NCBI RefSeq assembly: GCF_000452705.1
Contig: NZ_CP007014.1
Coordinates: forward strand, 3,038,001 to 3,102,000
DNA from: Pseudomonas syringae CC1557
GTDB taxonomy: Bacteria > Pseudomonadota > Gammaproteobacteria > Pseudomonadales > Pseudomonadaceae
Direction of reading: 5' to 3'
DNA: 64,000 nt
Every line of letters begins with the position of its first letter. The first letter of the stretch is position 1. The notes under the pieces are model-generated. The model did no database searches. It had not been told where the DNA came from and saw only the letters and a program-made list of their open reading frames with translations. Below, piece by piece: positions 35,071 to 43,215 of the stretch. Position numbers and translations under genes: made by a program.

Positions 35071-36282
35071 ATGACTATTTCCTCCGACGCAGCGATGCGT
35101 CTGTGCGAGACGGTGAGGATGCTCAGGCACCTTGCCCTGAATTTGCCCGATCCTGTATGCCTGAGCTTTCTCGCCTGGGAAAACGGCCCGCTGCCAGAGC
35201 CGGCGTGCTCCAGCGTGCGGGCCACAGAGCGGGCGATCAATGCCGCGTTTGCGCGCATTGGTGTGCGTACCCTGCAGTACTTGCACGGTGGCGAGGCACA
35301 ACTGTCGTCATTTGAATATTTTATAAGCCGCAAAATCTGCGAAGCGCTCGACTATAGCTACAAGCACTTCGATGATGCTGGAGACGTCACCGCATTCAAT
35401 CGACTGCTCAAGCATTTTGAATTCGACGGTGCAGTGCCGCATATAGAGACACTGCTCCTGACCACTCATGACCATGCCCCGTTGTTGGTGCATGCCAGTG
35501 CCCGCCGTGAGCTGCCTCCCTTGGTTCTGGCACTGCCCTGCGGCATTCCGTTCGATCTCTGCCGCGACTGGTTCGACGCCTTGAGCGAACGCTTTTTTGT
35601 CGTGACCTGGGAAACCCGAGGGTTGTTCGGTGCCTGCGAGGCGTTCGACCGGATTGCGGTGGACACCGACGCCCAGGTCGCCGACATGATCAGCGTGATG
35701 AATCACTTCAGGTTATCGACCGCACACCTGATGGGCATATGCGGCGGCGCTGTGATAGCCCTAAGCGCCGCGGCTGCTCACGCCGACCGGGTCAACTCCC
35801 TGAGCCTGTGGCATGGCGATTACAATCTGGACGACAACGACCTGCGCACCGCTCATCAGCAAAACTTCGAGTGGCTGATGGAAAGCGCAGCTCAGGATCG
35901 TGGCGAGGCTGCTGACCTGCAAGCGATGTTCCTGGATCAGGCAACACTGGCAACCACCCCTGAGTCCATTGCCCATGTGGTGCTTTACCCCTACGTCAAT
36001 CCCGAGTTGTTCTATCGCTATGCGCGCTTGAACGACGCGCTGAACAAGACCGAGCTGGCCCCACGACTGGCCCGCATTACCGCGCCGACCCTGGTGGTGG
36101 CTGGCGATGCCGATGCAACCACGCACATAGGCGGCTCGCGGCATATTGCGGCGTCGATAAAGGACGCCACGCTACATGTGGAGCGCGACGGCAGCCACTT
36201 GGCGTTTTTTGCTTCTACCCAGCAATCAAAACAAATTGCGTTCAGCTTCCTCGAAGAAGTCCTTCAGCCAGCCGTGGCCTGA
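35071..36282 (+). CDS. syrC: SyrC-type aminoacyl shuttle (alpha/beta-hydrolase with Cys nucleophile)
   Basis: This 403-residue alpha/beta-hydrolase has the nucleophile elbow GICGG, with Cys at residue 224 counted from the ATG at 35071, the residue number known for SyrC. Asp in VVAGDAD and His in ERDGSHLAFF probably complete the triad. SyrC carries 4-chlorothreonine from the SyrB1 carrier arm to the ninth carrier domain of the syringomycin synthetase as a Cys thioester. An earlier in-frame GTG at 35020 exists, but the Cys numbering and an AAGAG site favour 35071. The gap after syrB2 is 71 bp and it should belong to the same transcript. The region past its stop holds REP palindromes before the convergent AspH-type gene. 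Confidence 0.9.
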   Translation: MTISSDAAMRLCETVRMLRHLALNLPDPVCLSFLAWENGPLPEPACSSVRATERAINAAFARIGVRTLQYLHGGEAQLSSFEYFISRKICEALDYSYKHFDDAGDVTAFNRLLKHFEFDGAVPHIETLLLTTHDHAPLLVHASARRELPPLVLALPCGIPFDLCRDWFDALSERFFVVTWETRGLFGACEAFDRIAVDTDAQVADMISVMNHFRLSTAHLMGICGGAVIALSAAAAHADRVNSLSLWHGDYNLDDNDLRTAHQQNFEWLMESAAQDRGEAADLQAMFLDQATLATTPESIAHVVLYPYVNPELFYRYARLNDALNKTELAPRLARITAPTLVVAGDADATTHIGGSRHIAASIKDATLHVERDGSHLAFFASTQQSKQIAFSFLEEVLQPAVA

Positions 36283-36318
36283 CGAAAACCGGCCTTGCGA
36301 TCAACGAACAATCAAACC

Positions 36319-36340
36319 GTGGCGAGGGAGCTTGCTCCCC
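36319..36340. repeat. REP-type palindrome
   Basis: GTGGCGAGGGAGCTTGCTCC begins a palindrome (arms GGGAGC and GCTCCC, 36326-36339) of the REP class scattered between genes in fluorescens-group Pseudomonas. It lies 37 bp after the syrC-like stop and may also stabilise the transcript end. Confidence 0.65.
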
Positions 36341-36416
36341 TTGGTCCGCGAAGCACCGGAAATGCGCAGCGATGCAGCGATCCGGCAAGCCACAGTGAAT
36401 CGCGGTATGGCTTCTT

Positions 36417-36445
36417 ATCGTTCCGACGCTCTGCGTCGGAACGAT
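36417..36445. terminator. Perfect inverted repeat in the convergent gap, possible bidirectional terminator or REP
   Basis: Arms of 13 bases (ATCGTTCCGACGC and its reverse complement) flank a 3-base loop TCT. It lies between convergent syrC and the AspH-type gene. The core resembles the TTCCGACGC-type REP sequence common in Pseudomonas. No clear T-run follows, so termination is an inference. Confidence 0.5.
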
Positions 36446-36519
36446 CATAACCACAAGGAGCGAGTCCAAAAAGCTGTGTAGATACCAATGCAGGAATGGG
36501 GCTACTACGCCGTCCAGCC

Positions 36520-36541
36520 GGAGCAAGCTCTCTCGTCCTGG
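36520..36541. repeat. Second REP-type element in inverted orientation
   Basis: GGAGCAAGCTCTCTCGTCCTGG is an imperfect reverse complement of the element at 36319-36340, so the pair forms a BIME-like unit of about 220 bp. The rest of 36283-36619 shows no other gene or motif I can support. Confidence 0.5.
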
Positions 36542-36619
36542 ATAGGATTTTGTTGCTTGAAGCGATCAGTATCAGGCCCAGAGCCCTAAAGCGGTCCGTT
36601 CCCTCGGACCAGAATGCCA

Positions 36620-37237
36620 CTATCCGTCAATCATGTGCTTTTCTCGATCAAATTCGAGATACATCACCGTGCGATATTCTTCTTCTGCTGCATTGACCGC
36701 GAAGTGGTCGAGGGAGCCGTCGAAGATCACCAGGTTGCCGTTGGTGGAGTGGTTGAACTTGCCGTTGACGTTGAGGTAGGCGTAGCTCTGCTTGATTGGC
36801 GCGTCGATGGTCAATTGCATGTGCAGCAAACCCTCTTCCCAAGTACCGCCATGGGAGTGGGTCACGATGAATACGTTGGGTTCCATGCGCAACAAGGCAC
36901 ATAGCTTGACACCGGGAATCTGACTCAACAGCTCAAGAGTCCTGGGCATTGCGGTTTGAGCGTAGGGGATCGGCTGGTCGTAGGCCATCAGGGCGTACTG
37001 AGTCCACTCTGGCATCGGAACGTCCCCGTCCCCCCAACCCCAGAGCCAGCCATATTCGCCGCCGGCGGCCATGTGCTGGTTCAACTCTTCAACGAGCTGG
37101 GTGATCGACTTGCCCACGCGATTAATGCTCAGGGTCGGTGCATCAAGGGCTAGAAACTCTTCACGAATCACTTCCCAATTATCAGCAAGGTTCTGCAGCT
37201 GGGGAAAGCGATGAGGTTCGTAAAACGACGGACGCAT
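36620..37237 (-). CDS. AspH-type aspartyl/asparaginyl beta-hydroxylase family oxygenase
   Basis: This 205-residue protein looks like the Asp/Asn beta-hydroxylase family (PF05118 type). Two metal histidines, H139 in GLLHMQLTI and H178 in IFDGSLDHFAVN, align by eye with H679 and H725 of human AspH, and R189 (EEYRTVMYL) with the 2-oxoglutarate arginine. Like AspH it lacks the usual carboxylate ligand. The start is firm: GGAGG stands four bases before ATG 37237. A syr-syp-like dyad lies 114-133 bp upstream, so it is probably co-regulated with the synthetases. Its substrate is unknown. Because a SyrP-type enzyme already covers Asp hydroxylation, this one may act on another residue of either peptide or on the lipid tail. 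Confidence 0.8.
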   Translation of the reverse strand: MRPSFYEPHRFPQLQNLADNWEVIREEFLALDAPTLSINRVGKSITQLVEELNQHMAAGGEYGWLWGWGDGDVPMPEWTQYALMAYDQPIPYAQTAMPRTLELLSQIPGVKLCALLRMEPNVFIVTHSHGGTWEEGLLHMQLTIDAPIKQSYAYLNVNGKFNHSTNGNLVIFDGSLDHFAVNAAEEEYRTVMYLEFDREKHMIDG

Positions 37238-37350
37238 AGGTCCTCCTATATCAGTTTTGTCGACTTGGATGGAGGCACGGGCGCAGTCCAGTCAGGTTTA
37301 GGACGCTGCGCTAGAGCCTGCAAAGATTGACCCAGCAGCCTGGGCCTGTC

Positions 37351-37370
37351 TGTCACGGGAATCCGGTACA
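37351..37370. promoter_or_regulatory. Degenerate syr-syp box-like dyad upstream of AspH-type gene
   Basis: TGTCACGGGAATCCGGTACA keeps TGTC, the right CGG and ACA at the box spacing; G of the right GACA is T. It lies in the 162-bp gap between the MFS gene stop and the AspH-type start, so the latter may have its own promoter. Confidence 0.55.
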
Positions 37371-37399
37371 ACCGGTCGCTCGGCACGCTGGACACCTTT

Positions 37400-38779
37400 T
37401 CAGAGTGCATCAATCTGGTGCGTGTCACTGACTCGCTCGTCAGATACTTCCGACTGCGGACCTTCCAGGCGGCGAAGCGGACCGTACAACAGCGCACCCA
37501 GGGCCAGCAGCGCAAAACCCGCGCCAGTGACCACAAAAAGCAGCCCTACTCCGCGCCCCTCGCCAACCCCGAGCCACACGCCAATCGAATCGGCATAAAC
37601 ACCGCCGAGGCTCAGTGCAGGCCCGAACCAATGATCCACCAGAAGACCTCCGAAAAAGATCGCAAGGCTGGTGCTGACAATGGTCAACATGCTGATCAGG
37701 GCAAAGACACTGGCGCGATTGCCGACTGGGATATGGCTCATCCACAGGGCGGTAACTCCGGCATCGGCAATGCTCGCCACCATGATTGCGCAGAAAGCCA
37801 CTGCACAGTAGGACACGGTCTGCGAGACCAGCCCCAGGACAATGATGCAGATCGACAACAGCAGGTCGGCTATTACCGCCATCACCATCAACCTGCGCCG
37901 ATTGCTCATGGACACCAGCACTCCGGCGCCGAACAGGCCGCCCAATGCAGCCCACGTGTAGGCCATGCCCAGGCTGTCGCTGCCCAGCGTCGATAACAGC
38001 AACGGCGTCATCATCAGCGTCACCAGCGACAGCAATGCACTGCGCATCACGGTGTAGACCAGTAGCCAAGTCATCACATGGCTGGCAGCGAAGAATTTCA
38101 GTCCGGCCATTACATTGCTCAGCGCACCGCTGAACACCGCCTCCTCCGCACTGGGCACGCCGTGCTCCTGCACCGGGCGCAGATGGGAAAATGCCTTGAT
38201 CACCAGCAAGGTGCCAGAGCAGAAAGTCAGCAAATCCACCATCAGCACGCTGGCCAAACCGGCCTTGGCTATAATCATGCCCGCCAACAGCGGAGCGACC
38301 AGCGACGACGCATTTTTGGTAATGCCCATCAGCCCGGAGGCCTGGGTATATTTTTGCGGGCTCACAATCTCACTGACAGCCGCCTGATACGCCGGGGTGC
38401 GGAACGCCGAAACAATAGAGGCCATACAGTTGAAGATATACATGTGTACCAGCTCCAGACGATCGAACCAGAGCAGACCGATCACACCGGACAGCAACAA
38501 CGCCAGGCTCACGTCGCAACAAATGATGATCAGCCGGTGACTGACGCGGTCGGCGAGCCCTCCCGCCAGCGGCAGGAACAGAACCGCCGGCAAGGTTGCT
38601 GCCAATACCACGCCAGCAAAGGAAAACGCCGAACCGGTACTGGTATAGACCCAGACACCAAGTGCGAACTCGGTCAGCGCCATACCAATGATTGCAAGAG
38701 ACTCGCCTGACCAGAGGAAGTAAAAGCTGCGCCCCAGATCGAAACCTTTGAATGAGCGCCAACGGCGCCAGACACTCAC
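37400..38779 (-). CDS. MFS exporter (MFS_3/EntS-like)
   Basis: This 459-residue membrane protein has about 12 hydrophobic segments (near 28-52, 60-80, 88-108, 150-190, 230-275, 285-330, 335-360, 370-395, 430-455). A GGLADRVSHRL loop between helices 2 and 3 marks the major facilitator superfamily; the overall look is that of the EntS-like MFS_3 group that exports siderophores and other peptides. It starts with GTG at 38779, overlapping the upstream cupin stop (GTGA), so the two are translationally coupled. Its place next to the synthetases suggests secondary export of, or self-protection from, one of the lipopeptides. That is inferred from context only. Confidence 0.78.
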   Translation of the reverse strand: MSVWRRWRSFKGFDLGRSFYFLWSGESLAIIGMALTEFALGVWVYTSTGSAFSFAGVVLAATLPAVLFLPLAGGLADRVSHRLIIICCDVSLALLLSGVIGLLWFDRLELVHMYIFNCMASIVSAFRTPAYQAAVSEIVSPQKYTQASGLMGITKNASSLVAPLLAGMIIAKAGLASVLMVDLLTFCSGTLLVIKAFSHLRPVQEHGVPSAEEAVFSGALSNVMAGLKFFAASHVMTWLLVYTVMRSALLSLVTLMMTPLLLSTLGSDSLGMAYTWAALGGLFGAGVLVSMSNRRRLMVMAVIADLLLSICIIVLGLVSQTVSYCAVAFCAIMVASIADAGVTALWMSHIPVGNRASVFALISMLTIVSTSLAIFFGGLLVDHWFGPALSLGGVYADSIGVWLGVGEGRGVGLLFVVTGAGFALLALGALLYGPLRRLEGPQSEVSDERVSDTHQIDAL

Positions 38780-39789
38780 GGGCGCATACCCTGGCGTGTC
38801 TGTGTCATGACGATACCGACCAGCCTGCGCCCCAGCCGAAAAGCCAGTGAATAGAGCACAGCCAGGATCGCCAGCGGCGCCTGCCGGGAACGCAAGTGGG
38901 TGCGCAGCATCCGCCTTGCGATGGGCGAGCGAATATCGCCAATCACATGCAGGGGGGTCCTGAAGGTCACGGCGACGGTGACACCGACAGCGTCATCGAT
39001 CGATTGCACTGCGTGCCACCAGTAGACTGGTACGTACAGCGCATCGCCCGGTTCCACCACCGTACGCAACGCGCACAAATTGCGGGTACCCGGAAAACGC
39101 TGGGTGTCGATGTCGTACAGATAGCCCACTTCTTCGATAACAGGTCGCAACGCCTGCCACGTGGCCTCGTCCGGTGGCAACAAGAGCACTTCCTTGGCAC
39201 CGACCACCTGAGACATGAAGGTCTCGTCGGCGCTATGGAAATGCCAGTCGGTGTAGGAGTTTCGGTACAAAAAGCTGCGATAGGGCGGGTAATACAGCGG
39301 CGTGGACAGTTCCGGCATGAACGGCAAACCCGCCACGTCATGGCGCAGCAACTCAAGGGCTTCGCCCTCTTCAAAACCACAACTGTCAGCCACAAGCGGA
39401 TGATCACCCGCACCCAGACTGTCGAGAAAGTCATGGAACGGGATGTCACTGTGGACCTCGTTCGAATACTCGACCAAGGCCGCTTTGACATCAGGATTTG
39501 ACCAGGCCATGACTTCCGAAATGACCTTTGAACGCACCACCACCGCACTATTGAGCGAATGATCCTTGATGTAGTCAAGCTGCTTCCATTTGTGGAACGC
39601 GGGCCAGTGAAGAACCGCGTTTTTGATCAGGCAGGGACGGTTGTGGTTGACATAGCGACGGACGAAATCTTCCCGGGAAATAGTCAACGCATCGATCACT
39701 TCCACGGCAGTGGCTCGGGAGTGATTGGGAAACCGGGAAAGACTCCAGAACTTCGAATCAGGCTGATCAACTTCTGCGCTTAACGGCAT
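38776..39789 (-). CDS. Cupin-8/JmjC-like oxygenase with altered metal site
   Basis: The protein is 337 residues from the ATG at 39789 (GAGG eight bases upstream); a longer frame to 39903 is unlikely because it would run across the dyad at 39879. The fold markers are those of cupin-8/FIH-type 2-oxoglutarate oxygenases: ...GAKEVLLLPPDE and VVEPGDALYVPVYWWHAV, giving the distal His at 259. The first metal motif, normally H-x-D, reads DWHFHSADETF: H183-F-H185, so His stands where the carboxylate should be. It could be a three-His iron site or a changed activity. It is coupled to the MFS gene and divergent from the mycin synthetase, with a syr-syp-like dyad between them. Substrate unknown; a peptide residue or the fatty acid are both possible. 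Confidence 0.72.
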   Translation of the reverse strand: MPLSAEVDQPDSKFWSLSRFPNHSRATAVEVIDALTISREDFVRRYVNHNRPCLIKNAVLHWPAFHKWKQLDYIKDHSLNSAVVVRSKVISEVMAWSNPDVKAALVEYSNEVHSDIPFHDFLDSLGAGDHPLVADSCGFEEGEALELLRHDVAGLPFMPELSTPLYYPPYRSFLYRNSYTDWHFHSADETFMSQVVGAKEVLLLPPDEATWQALRPVIEEVGYLYDIDTQRFPGTRNLCALRTVVEPGDALYVPVYWWHAVQSIDDAVGVTVAVTFRTPLHVIGDIRSPIARRMLRTHLRSRQAPLAILAVLYSLAFRLGRRLVGIVMTQTRQGMRP

Positions 39790-39878
39790 CCTGCGATCCT
39801 CACAAAGACAATAAATGAGAGTTGATATAACAGACTCAAGTGACCCGCCCAAGCGCCGCAATGGCCCCCTCCTCACGC

Positions 39879-39898
39879 TGTCCCTGCTTCCCATGACA
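39879..39898. promoter_or_regulatory. syr-syp box-like dyad between cupin gene and mycin synthetase
   Basis: TGTCCCTGCTTCCCATGACA keeps both outer tetrads at the exact spacing; inner triplets are CCT and CAT. It lies 90 bp from the cupin start (minus strand) and 147 bp from the synthetase start (plus strand), and being a dyad it could serve both. Nothing else is evident in the 255-bp divergent gap (39790-40044) beyond the two ribosome sites. Confidence 0.6.
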
Positions 39899-40044
39899 GA
39901 CATCCCCCGGTGGATACTCTAATTTTTTCAACAGATTCCCCTTGTCCCGGCGACCGGCAGTTTTCTATCTCCACGCGTTGACTAATGCGCCCCACTGCCG
40001 TCGATTGGAGACGCCCCACTGATCCAGAAAACAGGTGTTACGCA

Positions 40045-41685
40045 ATGGATTCCTCGCCCGAAAAGCTATCTGCGCAAGCCTGCGCTTCTCACGAACTGGC
40101 TTCGGTTCAGCAAGGTATCTGGCTCGATCAGATTGCACACCCGGAACTGCCCTACTACAACATCGGCATGTCACTGGATATCCATGGCGAGATCAACATC
40201 CCGCTGTTCGAGAAGGCCATTCAAATGGTCGTCGACAGCCATGACGCCCTGCGTCTGAGCTTCAGTCACGCCGACGGTTTCGGCCGTCAGCGGGTGCTGC
40301 CAGAGGTCAGGTTCACACTTGAGGTGGTGGACTTTTCCGAGGCGGATGACGATGCAGGTCTGGCAATGGACTACCTGCGCAAATCCTTCCAGCAGCCCTT
40401 TGAATCACTGAACGGACAGCTCTGGGAGTCGCGTCTGGTGCGTTGCGGACCGCACCACTACTACTGGTTCAACCGTTTCCATCACCTGGTGGTCGACGGT
40501 ATCGGTGCGGTGCTGGTCGGGCATGCCGTGGATAACGCCTATAACGGTTTGCTGGTGGGCAATGAAGATGTTCCCGAGGGGCCTTCCTACCTGTCTTTCC
40601 TAGAAGAAGACAGGGCTTATCTGCAATCGGGCCGCTACGAACGTGACCGCCTGTTCTGGGAGCAAACCTACGCACAACTCCCGCCGCCACTGCTGCAACG
40701 CCGCGCCGACTTCAAGGCAGGCCTTGCCAACGTTCTGGCTCCAAGTACCCAGGTTCAGGCCATGTTGCCCCGGGCCCTCTACAGTGCACTCACGAAGTTT
40801 GCCAGTGAACGCAGCCTGTCCATGGCGCATTTATTGGTCAGCGTGATCGGTACCTATTTCTGCCGCACCGTCGGGGTCGATGAAATCGTCGTTGGCATGC
40901 CGGTACACAACCGCACCACTGCACGGCAGAAGACCACGGTCGGCATGTTCTCCTCGGTCAGCCCGATTCGCCTGGCGTTCGATCCCCAGGGCTCGCTGGT
41001 GGATCTGATGAATACCGTCGGGACGCAATTGCGCAAGACCTATCGCCACCAGCGTTTCCCCATCGCTGAACTCAACCGCAGCCTGCATCTGGCACACGCC
41101 GGGCGACGCCAGTTGTTTGATATTTCGCTGTCGTTCGAAAGTTTCGACGGTGACGCAACATACGGACAAAGTACCCCGGCACGCGTACTCATGCTGGACA
41201 ACGGCTACGAGCAGACGCCCATGGCGATCTTCGTGCGTGACTACCATCCAGCCGAAGACGTACACCTGGATTTCAACTTCAACACCGCCTACTTCACTTT
41301 TGAAGAAGTCCAGCGCATACAAGAGCGCGTCTTCGCGATGCTCGAAGCGGTACTGGAGCACCACGAGACGCCCTTGGCACACTTCCCGCTCATCGGCGAG
41401 GACGAGCACCAGCATCTGCTGACGTTCAACGACACCGCTCATGCCTACCCCCGTGACGTGCTGATCCATCAACTGATCGAACAACAGGCCGCCCAGCGCC
41501 CAAATGCCTGCGCCGTGAGCAGCGACAGTGGACCGCTGCTCACCTACGCCGAACTCAACCAGCAGGCCAACCAGCTCGCCCATCGCCTGATCGAACTGGA
41601 AGTGGAGCCGGACTCTCGCGTTGCGGTAAGCCTGCGTCGCGGCCCGGAAATGGTCGTGGCGCCACCGGCACGCCCAAAGGCGTGA
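40045..41685 (+). CDS. NRPS, first mycin synthetase: starter C domain and start of A(Ser) domain (5' segment)
   Basis: I place the start at ATG 40045 (MDSSPEKLSAQ; AGGTG eight bases upstream) rather than the frame opening at 39985. Residues 1-430 are a starter condensation domain (ELASVQQGIWLDQ..., active site FHHLVVDG), related to that of the peptin synthetase and expected to attach the fatty acid to residue 1. The A domain begins near residue 465 (LTYAELNQQANQLAHRL). The frame fails at about 41659: GPEMVV is joined directly to the A3 loop GATGTPKGVM in another frame, losing roughly 264 bases compared with module 2. The domain resumes out of frame at 41660-41815 and again at 44164. Confidence 0.85.
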   Translation: MDSSPEKLSAQACASHELASVQQGIWLDQIAHPELPYYNIGMSLDIHGEINIPLFEKAIQMVVDSHDALRLSFSHADGFGRQRVLPEVRFTLEVVDFSEADDDAGLAMDYLRKSFQQPFESLNGQLWESRLVRCGPHHYYWFNRFHHLVVDGIGAVLVGHAVDNAYNGLLVGNEDVPEGPSYLSFLEEDRAYLQSGRYERDRLFWEQTYAQLPPPLLQRRADFKAGLANVLAPSTQVQAMLPRALYSALTKFASERSLSMAHLLVSVIGTYFCRTVGVDEIVVGMPVHNRTTARQKTTVGMFSSVSPIRLAFDPQGSLVDLMNTVGTQLRKTYRHQRFPIAELNRSLHLAHAGRRQLFDISLSFESFDGDATYGQSTPARVLMLDNGYEQTPMAIFVRDYHPAEDVHLDFNFNTAYFTFEEVQRIQERVFAMLEAVLEHHETPLAHFPLIGEDEHQHLLTFNDTAHAYPRDVLIHQLIEQQAAQRPNACAVSSDSGPLLTYAELNQQANQLAHRLIELEVEPDSRVAVSLRRGPEMVVAPPARPKA

Positions 41686-41815
41686 TGAACGAGCACCTGG
41701 GCGTGGTCAACCGCCTGCTCTGGGCCCGCGACGCCTACCAGGTCGACAGCAGTGATCGCGTGCTGCAAAAGACCCCCTTTGGTTTCGACGTTTCGGTCTG
41801 GGAGTTTTTCCTGCC
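41660..41815 (+). other. Displaced middle piece of the module 1 A(Ser) domain
   Basis: Read from GGCGCC at about 41659, this piece encodes GATGTPKGVMNEHLGVVNRLL...FDVSVWEFFLP, the A3-A4 part of an adenylation domain. Its natural continuation (LLAGAELVMARPGG...) is found only at about 44164, beyond a 2.35-kb block. Joined, the two give the code D-V-W-H-L-S-L-I-D, the established serine code. Confidence 0.75.
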
Positions 41816-43215
41816 CTGCAATACCTGGATTACGCCGTGTGGCAGCGCCGCTGGCTCAGCGGAGATCTGCTGCAAGAGCAAACCCGCTACTGGCAGCAAA
41901 CCCTGGCAGACGCTCCGGCGCTGTTGATGTTGCCCACCGACCGAGTGCGTCCGGCACAGCAGGATTACGCGGGCGCCGCTTTGCCCATCGCCTTCGACGA
42001 ACAGCTGACCCTTGGCCTCAAGGCTCTGAGCAAACGTCACGGCACGACGCTGTATATGACTGTCATCAGCGCCTGGGCGGCCCTGCTGGGACGCCTGGCC
42101 GGACAGGACGATGTGGTTATCGGCTCTCCGGTGGCCAATCGCACGCGCACTGAAATCGAAGGCTTGGTCGGCCTTTTCGTCAATACCCTGGCCATCCGCG
42201 TTGACATCAGTGACACCCCCACCGCAGAGACCCTGCTGGCGCGGGTCAAACAGCAGACTCTTGAGGCACAGGCGCACCAGGACCTGCCGTTCGAACAAGT
42301 CGTTGAAGTCGTCAAACCGGTGCGCAGCCTGGCGCACAGCCCGGTGTTCCAGGCGATGTTGACCTGGCAAGACACCAACGACATGAACTTCGTGCTCGGT
42401 GATCTGCAACTGGAAAGCCTGAGCCCGAGCAACACGCTGGCCAAGTTTGATCTGTCGCTGGACATCGGCGAAGCGCAAGGCCGTCTGCTGGGCACGCTGG
42501 AGTACGCCACGGCGCTGTTCGATGAAAGCACCATGGCCCGCTATCTGGGCTATTTCCAGCGCCTGCTGACAGCCATGGTTGCCGATGATCAGCAAGTGCT
42601 GGAACAGGTGCCGTTGCTCGATGCAGTTGAACGTGAGCATCTGTTGCTGACACTCAACGCGACCGACGTGCCTTATCCGCAGCACAGCACTATTCATCAA
42701 CTGTTCGAAGAAAAGGTTCAGGCGCAGCCCGACGCTATCGCCGTGGCTTTTCAAGCGCAGCACTTGAGCTATGCCGACCTGAACCGTCAGGCCAACCGTC
42801 TGGCCCATCACCTGATCGGCCTGGGCATCGGCCCGGATGATCGTGTAGCCATCTGCGTTGAGCGTGGCGTGGAAATGATGGTCGGCCTGCTCGGCGTGCT
42901 CAAAGCCGGCGGTGCGTATGTGCCGCTGGATCCGGCTTATCCGGCGGAACGTCTGGCCTACATGATTCAGGACAGTACCCCGTCGGCAGTATTGACTCAG
43001 CGTGCATTGCAAGACCGTCTGCCAGCACTGGCGGTGCCGCTGGTGCTACTCGACGACGATCAGCGCGACACGTTCACCGAGCGCAACGACAACCCTGTGC
43101 TGGCAAACCTCGGCGTGCGCAACCTGGCCTATGTGATTTACACCTCAGGTTCAACCGGTAATCCGAAAGGTGTGATGATCGAGCACCGTGGCCTGGTCAA
43201 CTACAGCGTCGATGC
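41816..43215 (+). repeat. 1.4-kb direct repeat, copy 1 (of 45856-47255)
   Basis: The sequence matches 45856-47255 at a constant offset of 4,040, covering the second part of a condensation domain and the first third of an A domain. No transposase or terminal inverted repeats are present. Homology continues to 44163 but with many differences after 43216. Confidence 0.85.

Noticed and set aside
39790..39903. Longer N terminus for the cupin-8 protein
   Set aside because: It would cover the dyad at 39879; ATG 39789 has GAGG at good spacing.
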